Source of the DNA: Seriola aureovittata
Lineage: Eukaryota > Chordata > Actinopteri > Carangiformes > Carangidae
Length of the DNA: 64,000 nucleotides
Assembly: GCF_021018895.1 (NCBI RefSeq)
Contig: NC_079374.1
Location: 4,600,212-4,664,211 of the forward strand
Direction of reading: 5' to 3'
Positions within the stretch are counted from its first letter, which is position 1, and every line of letters begins with the position of its first letter. Under the pieces are notes generated by a model that saw only the letters and a program-made list of their open reading frames with translations, ran no database searches and was not told the DNA's origin. The translations under genes and the position numbers were made by a program. Below, piece by piece: positions 47,513 through 59,509 of the stretch.

Positions 47513-48099
47513 TGTGCTGAAAACATCCATGGTTATATAATCCATAAGACTTTTACTAAATATACTGTAATTATCTTTATCTTTATCATTTATATCTTAG
47601 GAAACAGTTTTCTTAATTATTTTGGGGTGGATTTATTATTATGATTTGAGGCAACCCTTTTTTTGTGAATGTGCAGAACATTTTTTTTCAGATTTAATGT
47701 TGCATTTGCCAAGTGCCAACAGGAAATGTGGGGGGGTTATAGAGTCACAGAGTGACAGAGTGACCTGGGGCAGCAGTGGATTTTCCATGAACATGAAATC
47801 AGAAAAGGGAGGAAATGAAGTAAAAATGGGATGCAGCAATTGTAGAAAGAAGCCGCATCCTTAGGAAGAAGCAGGGTGATTGCAGTAAAGGATGTTCGTC
47901 ATGTACAGGAGAGGCTAAGGACTGAAGTGAGCAGTGCAGCTACAGTACAGTGTGAGAGTAAGTCAGGGCAGAGATCTGCTCGTTCAAACAGAACTGAACT
48001 GGCTGATCTGAAAGTCTTCAGAAGAGCACAGGAGGCAGACACTAGATTATCTCAAGCAAACAAGAAAATAAAGGGCAACTGTCAATTCAACAACTTTTC
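47513..48099. other. Non-coding, nothing recognised
   Basis: The frames at 47622-48148 are open for 80-90 codons but match no domain and have no convincing splice context. Confidence 0.35.
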
Positions 48100-48700
48100 T
48101 AAATTAAGCTGCATCCATCTGTTGCGCTTTGTGTGTGAATCATGTTAAGCGGCGAGCAGCACTGACTAATGCAGGCTGGCTCTTGGCAGAGCACAGTATG
48201 TCGCTTTTCTGATACTAAAAAAAGAGCGGGGAGTGATGTGTGGCAGTTCATTCTCGCAAACAAGAGCGCCTGTGACAAACACTGCTCGAAGCACATGATT
48301 AAAGCCAGCGGCCCCTTTGTCATATCCACTGCAGCTAAATAACACACTGATCAATTCTTTGCAATTGTGACTCAAATGACGATGCTTAAGAGAGCACTTG
48401 AAGTATTAAAACTGATTTCGGAACACCCTTGATGTAGAAAGTCAGGCAATTCATCTTGGCACATGCTAAATTGGCTTGTCTTCATTATGTGGTGCATCTA
48501 CAAAGCAATACAATTGATTAATTGTGTAATTACAGCCACTATTATCTTGCTGCAGTGGCTCTGCTTAAAGCATGCTAAGGATGCTCTAAATGGAGAAGCC
48601 CAACCATTAAGACATGATCATCTTTTAGGCGCTTCTGTAAAGGTTGTTATAAAGATTTCAGCACAGACCAGAGGACTGTGGCTCTGCACATTGTGTGCAG
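48100..48700. promoter_or_regulatory. Candidate conserved regulatory DNA
   Basis: Repeat-free. It carries dense homeodomain-type sites: CACATGATTAAAGCC, AATACAATTGATTAATTGTG (with the palindrome CAATTGATTAATTG, one mismatch), GTGTAATTACAGCC and CCATTAAGACATGATCATC. Balanced base composition and lack of repeat scars fit an enhancer of a developmental gene. This is only a compositional argument. Confidence 0.3.
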
Positions 48701-48924
48701 GTGGCCTGTTTGCTTTATTGCTTCATAAGTCACTCGTGAAATAATAAAAATGATTTAGTGTAGCTGTGTCTGTTATGTATTTTCTTGCAGTAACACATCA
48801 CAAGTTCATACACACCTCATCTCAACCACTGATACATAAACACAGGAAATGCATAAGAGTTGAACTCAGAATAAAGTACAACAGACCAGTAAGATATGGA
48901 CAAACAATGAAATAATTACAAATG

Positions 48925-49300
48925 AATACATAAATAAATCTGTATTTTTACATTTATTTATTTCTGCATTTATTTTTTCATTATACATTTATGCATTTCA
49001 AGATTTATTCATGTATGTTTCTGTATTTCAACATTTCTTCATTTATTTATTTATGTCTGCATTTTTATTTCTACATAATAGCATTTTTCATTAACAAAAT
49101 ATATTTATTTTGCATTTATTATATATTTACAAATTTATTTATGTATTTATTTGTACATAATAGCATTTTCAAGATTTATTTCTGTATTTATTTCTGTATT
49201 TATACATTTCTTCATAATAGCATTTTTAATCACCAAAATGTATTTATTTTGCATTTATGTGTTTAATTATTTATTTCTCAATGTTATTCATTTATAATTT
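48925..49300. repeat. AT-rich degenerate TTTATTT repeat
   Basis: Runs of ATTTATTTAT(T/G)TATG with a larger unit: CATAATAGCATTTT appears at 49074, 49156 and 49213. The block with AAAATATATTTATTTTGCAT (49097 on) is repeated about 139 bp later. Frames here are Phe/Ile/Tyr-rich artefacts. Confidence 0.8.
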
Positions 49301-50064
49301 TTCATCTTCAATCTTCATAATAAGACACATCCCCTTTATCTTTAAACATGTGAATTGCAAGAGCTGCTTAGGCTTCACTGAGTCTGGACTCATTTTACAT
49401 TTGCCTCCCCACCATGTTCAATCACCGGCTCAGGGGAAACAAACTCTTCCCTGTCCAGACATGATGGATGCAATCTGCCCTGATCATCAATCAGTCATAC
49501 TGCACCCTCTGAAAAAAAAGGAGGTTATGGAGAAACAGTGACACAAATACCTAAACAACAAACAGGACGCTCAACAGTGGTGTTGTGTTTGAAAACAAGT
49601 TTTGAACAGTCCACAAAATGACATAAAGAATCTAAAAAGAACATTAAAGACTGAAAAATGAACATTGAACATCAAATCATCAAGGTCACACCTGCCATTT
49701 AAAAGTGAATCAAACTATACAAGTGAAATAACTTATTGTTTTACTATTGACCCCAAAACTGTGTTCAAATTTTCAAAATTCAAAGAGCATGTCTGGAGTA
49801 GTGTTGTATGTAAAATCTCTATTATTCAACAAAATTAAACATCATTGTGTCTACAAAAGACAGCTGAATGAAATAAAACTCATCTTCTTCAACACAGTGC
49901 ATCAAATCAAAAGATCTTGCCGACAGTCTTTCAGTGATAATGGACAATACTGACACTGACAAAGTCATTTAGGCATCTGTTATATCAGATCTATTATATT
50001 TTCAAGATATAGAAGATATTTCATGGACTTTTCATATCTTGCCTGTCATTTTATATCAGCATTT
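49301..50064. other. Non-coding, nothing recognised
   Basis: No repeat end or exon I can support. Confidence 0.35.
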
Positions 50065-50345
50065 GGCAACACTTTACTGAAAGTACCCTCATTAGCATTT
50101 ATAGACACTATATAAACGTTTAATAGATGGTTTATGGCATGCTATAATGCAGTGGTGAGCAGATATACAGTAAATGTTTATTAATGTATTTTTTAACAAC
50201 TGTAACTCTTCCTCTGGCTGGTCTCTGGTCTGTAAACTATGAACGACGATATAGTAAAACTCTGTTATAATAATATAAAATGTGTCTTCATCAGCTATAA
50301 TTGTTGACAAATACTGTGCATTAATTAGCACTTTAAATGTCTTTG
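50065..50345. repeat. Possible dispersed fish repeat
   Basis: GGCAACACTTTACTGAAAGT, then CATTAGCATTTATAGACAC and TAATAGATGGTTTATGG are phrases I associate with a common fish repeat. Its limits and class are not clear. Confidence 0.35.
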
Positions 50346-50471
50346 TACAAACACATCACAGTGTTTGAAACCATTTGTTAAATGTTTGTATACTGCTAAA
50401 TGGATGCTGAATAGGAGACTTAAAGAAAGGTGTTAGTTTGAAACTGATAGTTACTGTTATTTATTTTATCC

Positions 50472-50518
<47 letters not shown>

Positions 50519-50552
50519 TATACTTTATTTATCCCCGAAGGGAAATTCATGA
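50472..50552 (-). mobile_element. LINE/SINE 3' tail with (GATA)n
   Basis: A GATA tract (50472-50518) is followed by TACTTTATTTATCCCCGAAG and GGAAATTC. Reverse complemented this is GAATTTCCCTTCGGGGATAA then ATAAAGTA(TATC)n, the standard end of a fish non-LTR element with a microsatellite tail. Confidence 0.75.
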
Positions 50553-50610
50553 TTACAATCTTAACTGCGTGCTTGTTATTGCAACCATGACAACGAAAGT
50601 CCCCTGACCT

Positions 50611-50990
50611 TGAAAGAGCTATTTGTAAGTTTTGCGGCATAGCAAACATTAGCATTAACAGCTGTTCAGTTATGAGTCTAGAAGTAATGTTCAGCATAAA
50701 TTGTCTTCTGCAGTGGAATGCAACCCTTTTTTTGCCTTTATTTCTGTCACTTCTTTTCTTGTACTGAAGTTAGCATGCTAACAAGCTAGCCCCGGCTCGG
50801 TTGGACTGTCTCACCACTTTCCGATACTGAGTCACTGTAGCGTCCAGTTTGCCCTGAAGTAGTAGCACTGCTCCTAGGGCGTATTATAACCTCGTATTGT
50901 AAACACAATGATGGCTGAAGCTGTTTGCAAGACTGGTAAGTAAACACCTGTTATTGCTAACGTTGGCTAATAGCAAAAATGTATAAAATG
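50611..50990. mobile_element. Miniature element M2, copy 2, long inverted ends
   Basis: The left arm GAGCTATTTGTAAGTTTTGC...CATTAGCATTAACAG pairs with the reverse complement of the right end, TTTTTGCTATTAGCCAACGT...TAGCAATAACAG. The same text occurs in copy 1 (17694). Internal GAAGTTAGCATGCTAAC and GAGTCACTGTAGCGTCCAG are shared with copy 1 in reverse. Confidence 0.5.
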
Positions 50991-53900
50991 TGGGGGGGGT
51001 GGGGGGTGGTGGGTGTAAATTGCAGAGCGCTTTGTCTGCTAAGTGCCCACTCAAAAAATCACTCGGTCATATTTGACACAATTTGGCTCAATAAAGCACC
51101 AGCACAATGCTCGGATAACTTTAGTAATCACAAGTAGAAAAGCTCCCAATATAGTGTTTGGTTTCAACCCAGTGTCAGTTTTATTCTTCACATCACTGTT
51201 ATTAAACCCAAATCACAATAAAATATGATTGCAGACTGCTTTCTCTGGCTCTTATTGAACTTACAAGTGACTTAAATGTCTTATGCACATTATTTTCATG
51301 AATTTATTTTAATGAATTTGTGACATTTTTAGGTCAAACTTGAGCTTTTGTGTGTAACACTGGAGGAGAAATAACCTTTGTTTAAGTAAATAACACCAAC
51401 GCTAAAAAAAACAACTAATAAAGTAAAGTTAACCTGGAATTAAAGTGCAGCGCTTTTACCATTTACTTCAGCTCTTCATATCTTTACTGGGCTGAAACAG
51501 AAACAGCTTTATATTCATTAAGACGTTATTAGAGACAACATCACAACAGGTCTCTGAATTTATCTCTGTTTGATCACATGTTACATTTTTATTATTTCAT
51601 TTAAAATATATGCACATATATATATATATATATAAACAGAATTTACGGAATACAAGCAAGGGATAGAGCGACTATAAAAGTTATTATTTTTCATGTTTCC
51701 CTGATTAAAGGGCATCACAAACCCGGTGGGAGATTGATGTGAAATGCCTTTTTACTGAATTTGGATGAACTCCAGCGAGAGTTCATCTGTTCTCTGAAGT
51801 TTGCCTGTTTTTAAAGGTCACAAGCTCCTGTGCTTCTTTTGTTGTCGGCCCCCACTATCAGGACGGAGGGGCCATTTCTTTACATAATGGACAGCTGTAG
51901 GACACTCACAGCGTTGCCACTTGGACTTGGACTCTGATAAACCGGATGATGGATAGCGGTGTCACTCAGGCATGTGAATGTGCCCACGGTGTGCACCTCT
52001 GCACTCTTCCACAGCGGCGCCAGGCACTGACATCAGCAGCTATAAGCCGCTACTGTGCACTATCCTTCCCTACAGTCATGTCACAGTGCCTCATGTCACC
52101 CATTTTACACTGTAAGTATGCATCTATTATTCAACTGCCGCTATCATCTTCCTGTGGATCAAAAGTCTGAACATATTCCTCAAATAAAATCCAAAATAGA
52201 GATGAGACACTTGATTAAAAAACAGGTATGTGTTTCAGATGTGTTTCTTGGAAATTACTGTTTCTGTCATATCAGATTCATTTCCTGTTCTTTCACTGCT
52301 ACAGACCCACAGTCCTAAAATAAATGTGCCAAATGCTGTGATAGTCTCCTCTGCTGAGATGTAAGGCACTGGGTGGGGTGTTCTTGCTGCAAGTACAGTA
52401 CTGCTTGTGCTCCTCAACAGACTCTAGCTCTGCTAAGTGCACCTATTTTTATATGAACTTGACAGCAGAAAAGGTAATTTAGGTCCAGGTTTAGTCATTT
52501 TTGTGACTCCTGGTGCCGTAATTTACCAATTCAGCTGCATTTCTTTCCCCTAATATTTATAGGATGTAGAGAAATAGAGAAACAAAGGCTTGCACGTTCA
52601 TGTCTGATGGCCAATACTAGCACCACTTTTTGCCTGACAAGAAATATAAGAATATCACGTCTGATAGATGGACGTCTGTGGACGTCTGTCAACAGCTTTC
52701 TTCTATGCTCAGGCCAACATCTCTATTTTATACACAGAATTGTACTTTTCTATTATTTTTTTATTCTATGATTATCCATTTTAATAATGGCATAAATCTT
52801 CATGTTAACAACTCATTTTCATTGCCCTCAGAAGAAACACTTAACTTCACATTTTTTGTTCAAATGCTGCAGCTAGAGATACAGGTGCATGCTGGGACAA
52901 AGGATAACCTACAGTGACTTTATTTCAGTACATTACAACAAAAAAAACAAAGCAGCATATGTTTGCTCAGTAGTCTGCCAGCACATCTCTCTGCTGCTAA
53001 CACCACTGTAGCTTCTACAAACAGCAATATATCATATACAATGTACACAACAACAACAAAGCAGACAGATGATGTTCCTCCACTTCTTCTTGTTCAAAAC
53101 TGGCTCAGCATACACTGTCTGGTTGTGGTGGCTATACAGCACATTCACAAACATCAAGACTCAAACCTATCCTTTAAATTATATTTATGTGCAGTTGATT
53201 TGCAACAGTAAATATGGTTTCTATAAGTTTTCTATTAACATAATGAGGATTAGTGAGAACCATGATACAAGGTTTTCACTACACGATTGTCATGGCCAGA
53301 GGAATTCATGATAACAATACTATCACAATATCTATAAAAGATAATAATAATACTATAATAATACAATGATAATACTAATTCTATCAGTCGAATTCATCTT
53401 TAACTCTGATTATTATGTGTTTTGTTTCTTTAATTCTATTAATTAAATTAAAGTATGAGAGTAGGGAGGTGGAGAGACTGTAACCATAACTGTACAAAAG
53501 GAACAATTACACTTAACATTTAGTGATAAGGCAACCAGATGAACTAACAAACAAAAGATCCATCTGCCATCTCGATATGATCATATATATATATAGAGTA
53601 TATACATATATATATATTTATATATTATTAACAAAATCAGTATTTCATTTTTTATATATCACAGTTATCTTTAATACCGGTATATCAATATGTTGTTCAT
53701 TTATGTATTTGGCAGTTTGTAAATACACTGATACCAATTGCACAGTACAGTGTCCACTTAGTAGTGACTCCAACATTATTAAACCTTTTTATGGTTATGT
53801 TTAGACTCTCAAAGTAAGAATATGATCTTGTTTAATACAGAAAAAGCTCACAGTGACTTAAGACACAACATGTTTATCTATATTTAACAAAAACCATGAT

Positions 53901-54048
53901 TTTTCCCTGAACTCAGCCAAAGTACTTTTTGGGTTCCTTGTAAACAAACAAACAGGAAAAATTATAAGAGGTAAACATGAATGGCTTTATTGTGTTTTGA
54001 TAGGCTGCTCACGCAAAGCTGGTGAATTTCAGAAGTTTATATTCATTT
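50991..54048. other. Non-coding; G-run and AT microsatellites
   Basis: A G-rich run at about 50991-51015, a (TA)n tract at 51615-51634 and imperfect (TA)n at 53582-53625. Frames are short. No supported exon or repeat end. Confidence 0.4.
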
Positions 54049-54209
54049 TCTGTATCATTAAATTTGATAATATTCTCATTTTCTCTTCAGAATCTGTATG
54101 CTGTCAGTACCATGACCACTGTAGGGGAATGTTTCCGATGGGAACTTTACTGTTGAATATACTGTATGCATGGCCGCAGGACGCATGGCGAGAGCATAAT
54201 ATTTTTATA

Positions 54210-54935
54210 GGCCCAATCCCAATGTCCCCACTAAGTCCAAAGCCCTGAACCCTCCTAGACTTAACTGACATCACCTGGTGAGTGTATGAGTATGAGAGGC
54301 TGCAAGGGCTCGAAATGGTATAAAGAGGAATGGGACAGCACTTATATCAGTTACATTGATGATAGTATTTCTATTTAATTGTGGGTTGGGGGACTTTTGA
54401 TTGTACATTTCTATTCCCTCCCTTCGCTCCCTGTTTCTAAACAGAATAAATAATCTGTTCCAATTTGGATATTTGAAATTCATCATCATGTGATCATAGG
54501 ACAAATAACTCCACAGTTCAGGCTCTGAATCACAATGACCTCTGTGTTCATTCTGTCATAGACTGTATTTTTTTTTGCAATGCTAACATTAGGGTTCGTT
54601 GCTTTCATGCTTGTTTGTTAACCGTTCTTCTTTTATCTTATTATTTATTGCGTTTTATGGTCGTTGTTAGCCGTTTTTTTACGCTTCCGGGCGTCCCCTG
54701 ATAACCATGGCAACCCCGTGTTTAATGTCACAACGCTATGAACTTTGGGTAATTCCCTCAGGCAAAGTCTGCAGAAATGCAGAAATGCGGATTTACGGAA
54801 AGTGTCCATTAAAGACTCAAAATGTCTGAGAGCCTTTAATTGTTTGACAGTCGGACAGAACCTCGTCCTCACGGACTCACCGGAAACTCGTCTCGAAGTC
54901 TGTGAGTCTGTGGGGTTGAACATTGGGATTGGGCC
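54210..54935. mobile_element. Nested element with GGCCCAATCCCAAT ends, right
   Basis: Starts GGCCCAATCCCAATGTCC and ends CATTGGGATTGGGCC, so the inverted ends are better preserved than in the left copy. Same insertion site as 34063-34779. No transposase recognised; a 105-codon minus-strand frame inside is unlike any family I know. Confidence 0.65.
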
Positions 54936-54949
54936 AACAACCTCGTGCC

Positions 54950-55030
54950 TTAACTCAACCAATCAAACCAGCGAAGGCAACGGTCATTAGCCAATCAGAG
55001 GCGGTGTAGGGCGGGTCATGTGAACTGTAA
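54950..55030 (+). promoter_or_regulatory. CCAAT-rich upstream region, right copy
   Basis: ACCAATCAAACC and GCCAATCAGAGG followed by GTAGGGCGGGTCATGTGA, about 100-200 bp upstream of the zinc-finger exon. Same arrangement as the left copy. Promoter function is inferred from motifs only. Confidence 0.3.
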
Positions 55031-55128
55031 GGTAGGGGTTGTAAATTTACATCCGGTTGCTGTAGCATTGGTAGCTAGTCGAAGGCTGAAATCAAAACGG
55101 AGGAAAGGCGTATTGCAGATTTATTTGG

Positions 55129-55598
55129 AAACCACCAGCTAAAGAGAGCACAGGTGAAGTCCAGCCTTCCCAGGTGAGCAGCTCCACCAGCATAGTTTTC
55201 GATTGGTTGCAATTATTCCTCGGAGACGGAGATTGCGTATCAGCGTTAGCACCTTCCTTCACCATTGAGGAGAATGCTACTAACAGGTGTCAAGCTAGGA
55301 CTGACTTGGCGGCAGTTGAGGAGCCTCTCGAGCCATCCAACTTCAATTTTCTGGCGGGACGTTTTGGGAAAGAAACTTTCGTCCGCGCATTTACACCAGC
55401 TTGGTTTGCTAAATGGAAGTGGCTTCATTACGTGGCGGAGTGTGGTACGGTTGTGTGTTTCGCTTGCGTGAAGAGGCAGCAGAGGGGAAACCCGTTGATT
55501 CGGTGCTCCTTCACCTTCCCCAGGAGCTGGACCCAGGCCGTCCTGATGGCCACATTTGGATCATTACAACTCCTGGAGCACCTGACCTGCAGCTCAAA
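55129..55598 (+). pseudogene. TTF-type zinc-finger exon, right copy
   Basis: From about 55129 to the donor (AAA|GTAAGT at 55598/55599) the protein is the same as the left exon except one residue (Ala to Thr in the segment IEENA-A/T-NRC). The zinc-finger block FTPAWFAKWKWLHY...CFACVKRQ is intact. Upstream a one-base deletion (about 55120-55130, GATTTATTTGGAAACC against GATTATTTTGGAAAACC) puts the linker out of frame, so this copy is likely broken unless translation starts downstream. CAG|GTGAGC at 55171-55176 could act as an alternative donor. Confidence 0.5.
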
Positions 55599-55614
55599 GT
55601 AAGTTATTTGGTTT

Positions 55615-55930
55615 AAGCTGCCGCCGAGCAGTTTAATATTCAGCCATCAATTACTTTCAACATCACAATGATATGTCTTTGTTAAAAAAAATGTGCGTAT
55701 TTGGATATGTTCTTGTCGGCTCATGGCTTTTGGATCTGTTATAGAGGCATACATGTGATGGTGTAGTATTGTAAGCTGCCGCCGAGCAGTTAACATTCTG
55801 TTTTCAATTTCTTTGAACATCACATTGATATACCTTTTGTTGAAAAAATATGCGTATTTGGATATGTTCTTGTGTGCCACGCGCAGTGGGCTTTTGAACA
55901 TGTGTATTGCAATGTAATGGCCTTATTGTG
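55615..55930 (+). repeat. 158-bp tandem duplication in right copy
   Basis: AAGCTGCCGCCGAGCAGTT occurs at 55615 and again at 55773. Each is followed by ATTCTG/ATTCAGC, TCAATTTCTTT-like text and GCGTATTTGGATATGTTCTT. The left copy has a single unit. Confidence 0.85.
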
Positions 55931-56142
55931 AGCTATTATTGTGCAATACCATTTTACTACTCCTTTTTTATAGACCTCGCTTCTGTTGTTGTTACTGCTG
56001 CTGCTTTTTTGGTGTGTGTGTGTGTGTAATAGTATTTTTGTAGGCCTATGTTGTATTTGTATGGGTTGTATTGTATGGGTTGGGGTAAAATGCTCATCCC
56101 ACTACAGCACCCCCAACTTAAAACATCTTCCTGCGGCCCTGA

Positions 56143-57109
56143 CCTTATGAATGTCTGTGTGTTTTAGCAGCAGAGTTAGTCAGAGTTATTGCAGTTTTTC
56201 CGTCATGCCTTAGATTTATTGGCCTTACATTTCAAAAAAACTTTCAAACCTCTTATACCATTCACATAAAAATATCTATATGATTGAGGGAAATCATGAA
56301 ACACGACTTAATGAGCTTGTCATGCGCTGACATACATCACTATACATTTTGCTGAACTTAATGTGACAGCTGAGGTTTTTTTTAATTAGTTTATAATGTT
56401 GATTAGATATCATTAAAAACGTAGTAATGGTGAAAATCTAAATTGTTTGTATTATGGTAGCGCAACAACAAAATAAGAGATAAGAGAGAAATTTAGATGC
56501 CTTCAATTACCCACTTAACTTTACAATTACAGCTCAAATGTATGTTTTGTGATCTACCAGCTCTATGGCCGAGGTCTAGATAAGTGTAGACAACTAAAAA
56601 CTACAATGTTAAGAGTATAAAACGGTCACTGTTACTTTTTAAAGGAAAGAGTCTTCTCTTCACAGACAGTTTGAAGTAACTAAAGCACTGGCTAAAATCC
56701 TGCAGTCTTTAAAAGTAAAAGTACAGTTCTAATTTTGGCAGTCGCTCTATTTTCATCTGCCAAATTGTCACTTAGAGACAAAAATCCCATTTCCTCTTTC
56801 CGCCTTACTTCCATGTTTACTGACAATTTGAAGGAAACAGCTTAAAGACGTGAATGAGTGACTGTGAAACATTGAGATATGTCAAATAAAACAGCAGAGA
56901 GGCTTTCGTTTCAAAGGTTTGGCTAAATGAAGCAGCAGAAACAACTGCCAATTGTGGAAACTAGGGCAGAACTTATTGAGTCTCAGAACTTAAGCTCTGA
57001 TAAAAGGTTTCCAAATGACTTGGTTTGTTTTGCTGTTTTTCTGTCTGCGAAATTAACTTGTGATGATAGTGTCATCCAATTACCCAAGACGTTTACAAGC
57101 AGGGCACCC
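56143..57109. other. Non-coding, nothing recognised
   Basis: No later exon of the zinc-finger gene is seen to the right of the duplicated segment. No repeat end recognised. Confidence 0.35.
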
Positions 57110-57270
57110 CGGCATATTTTTTAATGAACTTCCTTATAATAAAGAGCGGGCTGTTTGGGTGCGACCTCTGAGCTGACCATTGTGTGATGTTGGTTCAACA
57201 GCGTCCACGGAGGGAAAGCGGCTCCGTAATTAATTTCCTACAGCTTCAGGAAGAGATGAGAAATTAGCAT
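57110..57270. promoter_or_regulatory. Possible conserved non-coding element
   Basis: Repeat-free; CTTATAATAAAGAGCGGG, GGCTCCGTAATTAATTTCC and GAAATTAGCATACAG give several ATTA cores in balanced sequence. Compositional evidence only. Confidence 0.2.
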
Positions 57271-59509
57271 ACAGTATGCTTCCTTAGCTCTTCAACCCTC
57301 TGCGGGGCTATACCAGTGTAGATGTCTCTGCCAAGGAGCTGGTCATGGCTGTGAGTGGGGCTGGCCCTTTGGGGGCAGATAATCGTCCCTTCTTGTGTGA
57401 TGCCAAACTCAGCAGGAGCTGGTCACTGGATAATATTTGCTCCCCCTCCTCTTGTAGCTCTTTTTTTTTTTTTTTTTTTTTTTTTCATGCTTGCCTCCCA
57501 GTGGCAAAGTGGCAGATGGGATAAAAGAAACTGGCAGCTTTTTGCTTCTGTGCACATTGTGTAAAATGCTGAAATGATGCTTCACATTTAGTTGGCGCAA
57601 GGAGTCAATAAAGAACAGAAATTATGTTTCTAAACAACTAATTAGCAGCAGAAAATACTGTAAATGTGATTAAATTAAAGGAAGTCTCAAAAACGTTGAT
57701 ACTGAAGTTATCTGTAAAGAATTCACTGATGTGCCTTTTTATGTTTCTCACAAACCTCTAGTCTTGCTGTACAATATCAACTTGCACTCACTCCAACTGT
57801 AAAGTACTGTTTTATTCGTAACTTCAATAGCTGGGACAAGAAATGTCTTAATTAGGCTACCACACAAGCGTCTAAAGTTGTGATTAGTAAATATTAAAAT
57901 GGTATTGAAAAGTTATTGCTTCACAATAAATAGTGAAGATATAATATCAAACAATCCTGAAGGAAACATTGAGCACACAAACACAATTATTTCTGTTTAT
58001 GAATTCTCAAATTGTTTTTCTCTGCGTAAACAGCAAAACTGCAACAAAAACAATGACTGCAAGGTCATTGTACTTAAAAATAAAAGCATGACCTTCGCAA
58101 TAAAACTGGAACAAACAAAAACCACAGGCTTCAGTAAATATTTATAAAATGATTACACTTAAGGCTAACACATTATGAAATGATGTTTGACCACACTAAA
58201 GGTCATTTACAGTGGTTGTTATTATAAATTCTCCGCAGGCATGTTTGAGTCAAGGGGAAGTTTTAATTAGACAAAAATTCAAAGGGTCAGTCAAATCATT
58301 TAGAGTAATCCTTTGGGAACTATGAATATCCAGAGTAAGATCCATGACATCATGTCCAGTGGTGGTCCCATGTGGGTCTGTTGCTTGCAGAACAATAACA
58401 GGATGAAAAATTGTACATAGAGAAACCTTAACCATTACAACCTTTTTGCAACAGCACAAAAAAAAAGAAAAAAAAAGGATAGAGTAAAGATCAAAACCCT
58501 CGTGGACTGTGTTGTTTGTGAGGAGCTCTCACATCTCTGAGGTGCTGCGAGATGAGGGAGCAATACCACCGAGAGGTTGAAGAGAGAGAAGAGAGAGAAG
58601 ACACGCTGTGCCGGGTTAAGATGAAGAGGACAGAGAGCTGCATAACCTGAAAGGGGTCAGGTCATGATTGTGGGTGAACTCACTGAAACCCACGGGTGGA
58701 AGAAATGTAAACTGACTTCCTTAGAGATAAATGCTCACCACAGTAGGAGGTGAGTCGACCTAACCAGTGGGAGAGAGTGTTAGGATGTACTGTAAATCGC
58801 AGAGTGGTAAAACATTCGCACTATGATAAAGGTGCTAGATAAACAACACTTCGTGATGCAGTTACCCATGATGTCACATATTCAGCTTTGTAAGCTCACA
58901 TTAACACTGTCCTACTAACTCAGAAGAAGCTCATATGGTAAGAAATGTATTGAACAGCTGCGGTTAAAGCATATAATTTGATGATTTAATTGAAGGGGAG
59001 GGGTTAGGATGAGGCCTTGCAAAGAAAGTCTGCCAGTTTTAGAACTGTCTTCCTGAGGACAGCTCAGTGAAAGATAAGTCTGACAGATTAAATGATTTCT
59101 GACACAGTTCAATAAAAAGAAACCAACTGGAAATCTCTGTACAGTAATTATTGATGTGACAAGTAAAGGTTTGGGCAATTAGACTCTATTAAGACGTAAG
59201 CGTCTTTGTAAAATGTAGACTCAGGCAGATAAAAAGGACAAGATTCCCCAGAGTCTATACACTGGTGGTGGTAGAGTGAAGCCAGGAGGTGGAAAATTGA
59301 ACCTCTCTGCTGAATTTCAATCTGAAGATCATAGTTGGTGATGGGGGGTTATGGAGGGTGGGGGATAGGGGTTGTGCAATAGTAGATCTAAAAGAAGAGA
59401 ACAGTGTGGGAAAATGACAGTGACAAAGAAACTGGGAGTGAAGAGTGTAGAAGGAAGAAAAATGTACTGAACGCTCACCAAAGTTTCACTTAAGGTCCTC
59501 CTTTAGGAG
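57271..59509. other. Non-coding; poly-T and G-rich run
   Basis: A T run at 57463-57485, a G-run motif at 59343-59371, and an AG-rich tract near 58577-58600. No exon or repeat end I can support. Confidence 0.4.

Larger units (their letters stand above)
54049..56142 (+). repeat. Inverted duplication, right copy (zinc-finger segment)
   Basis: Mirror image of 33003-34940. Compared with the left copy it carries an extra 158 bp internal tandem duplication downstream of the exon, several small indels and a one-base deletion upstream of the zinc-finger frame. The exon itself is almost identical between copies. Confidence 0.85.

Noticed and set aside
48991..49541. Two adjacent Phe/Ile/Tyr-rich frames that resemble membrane proteins
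   Set aside because: They are translations of TTTATTT-type low-complexity DNA.
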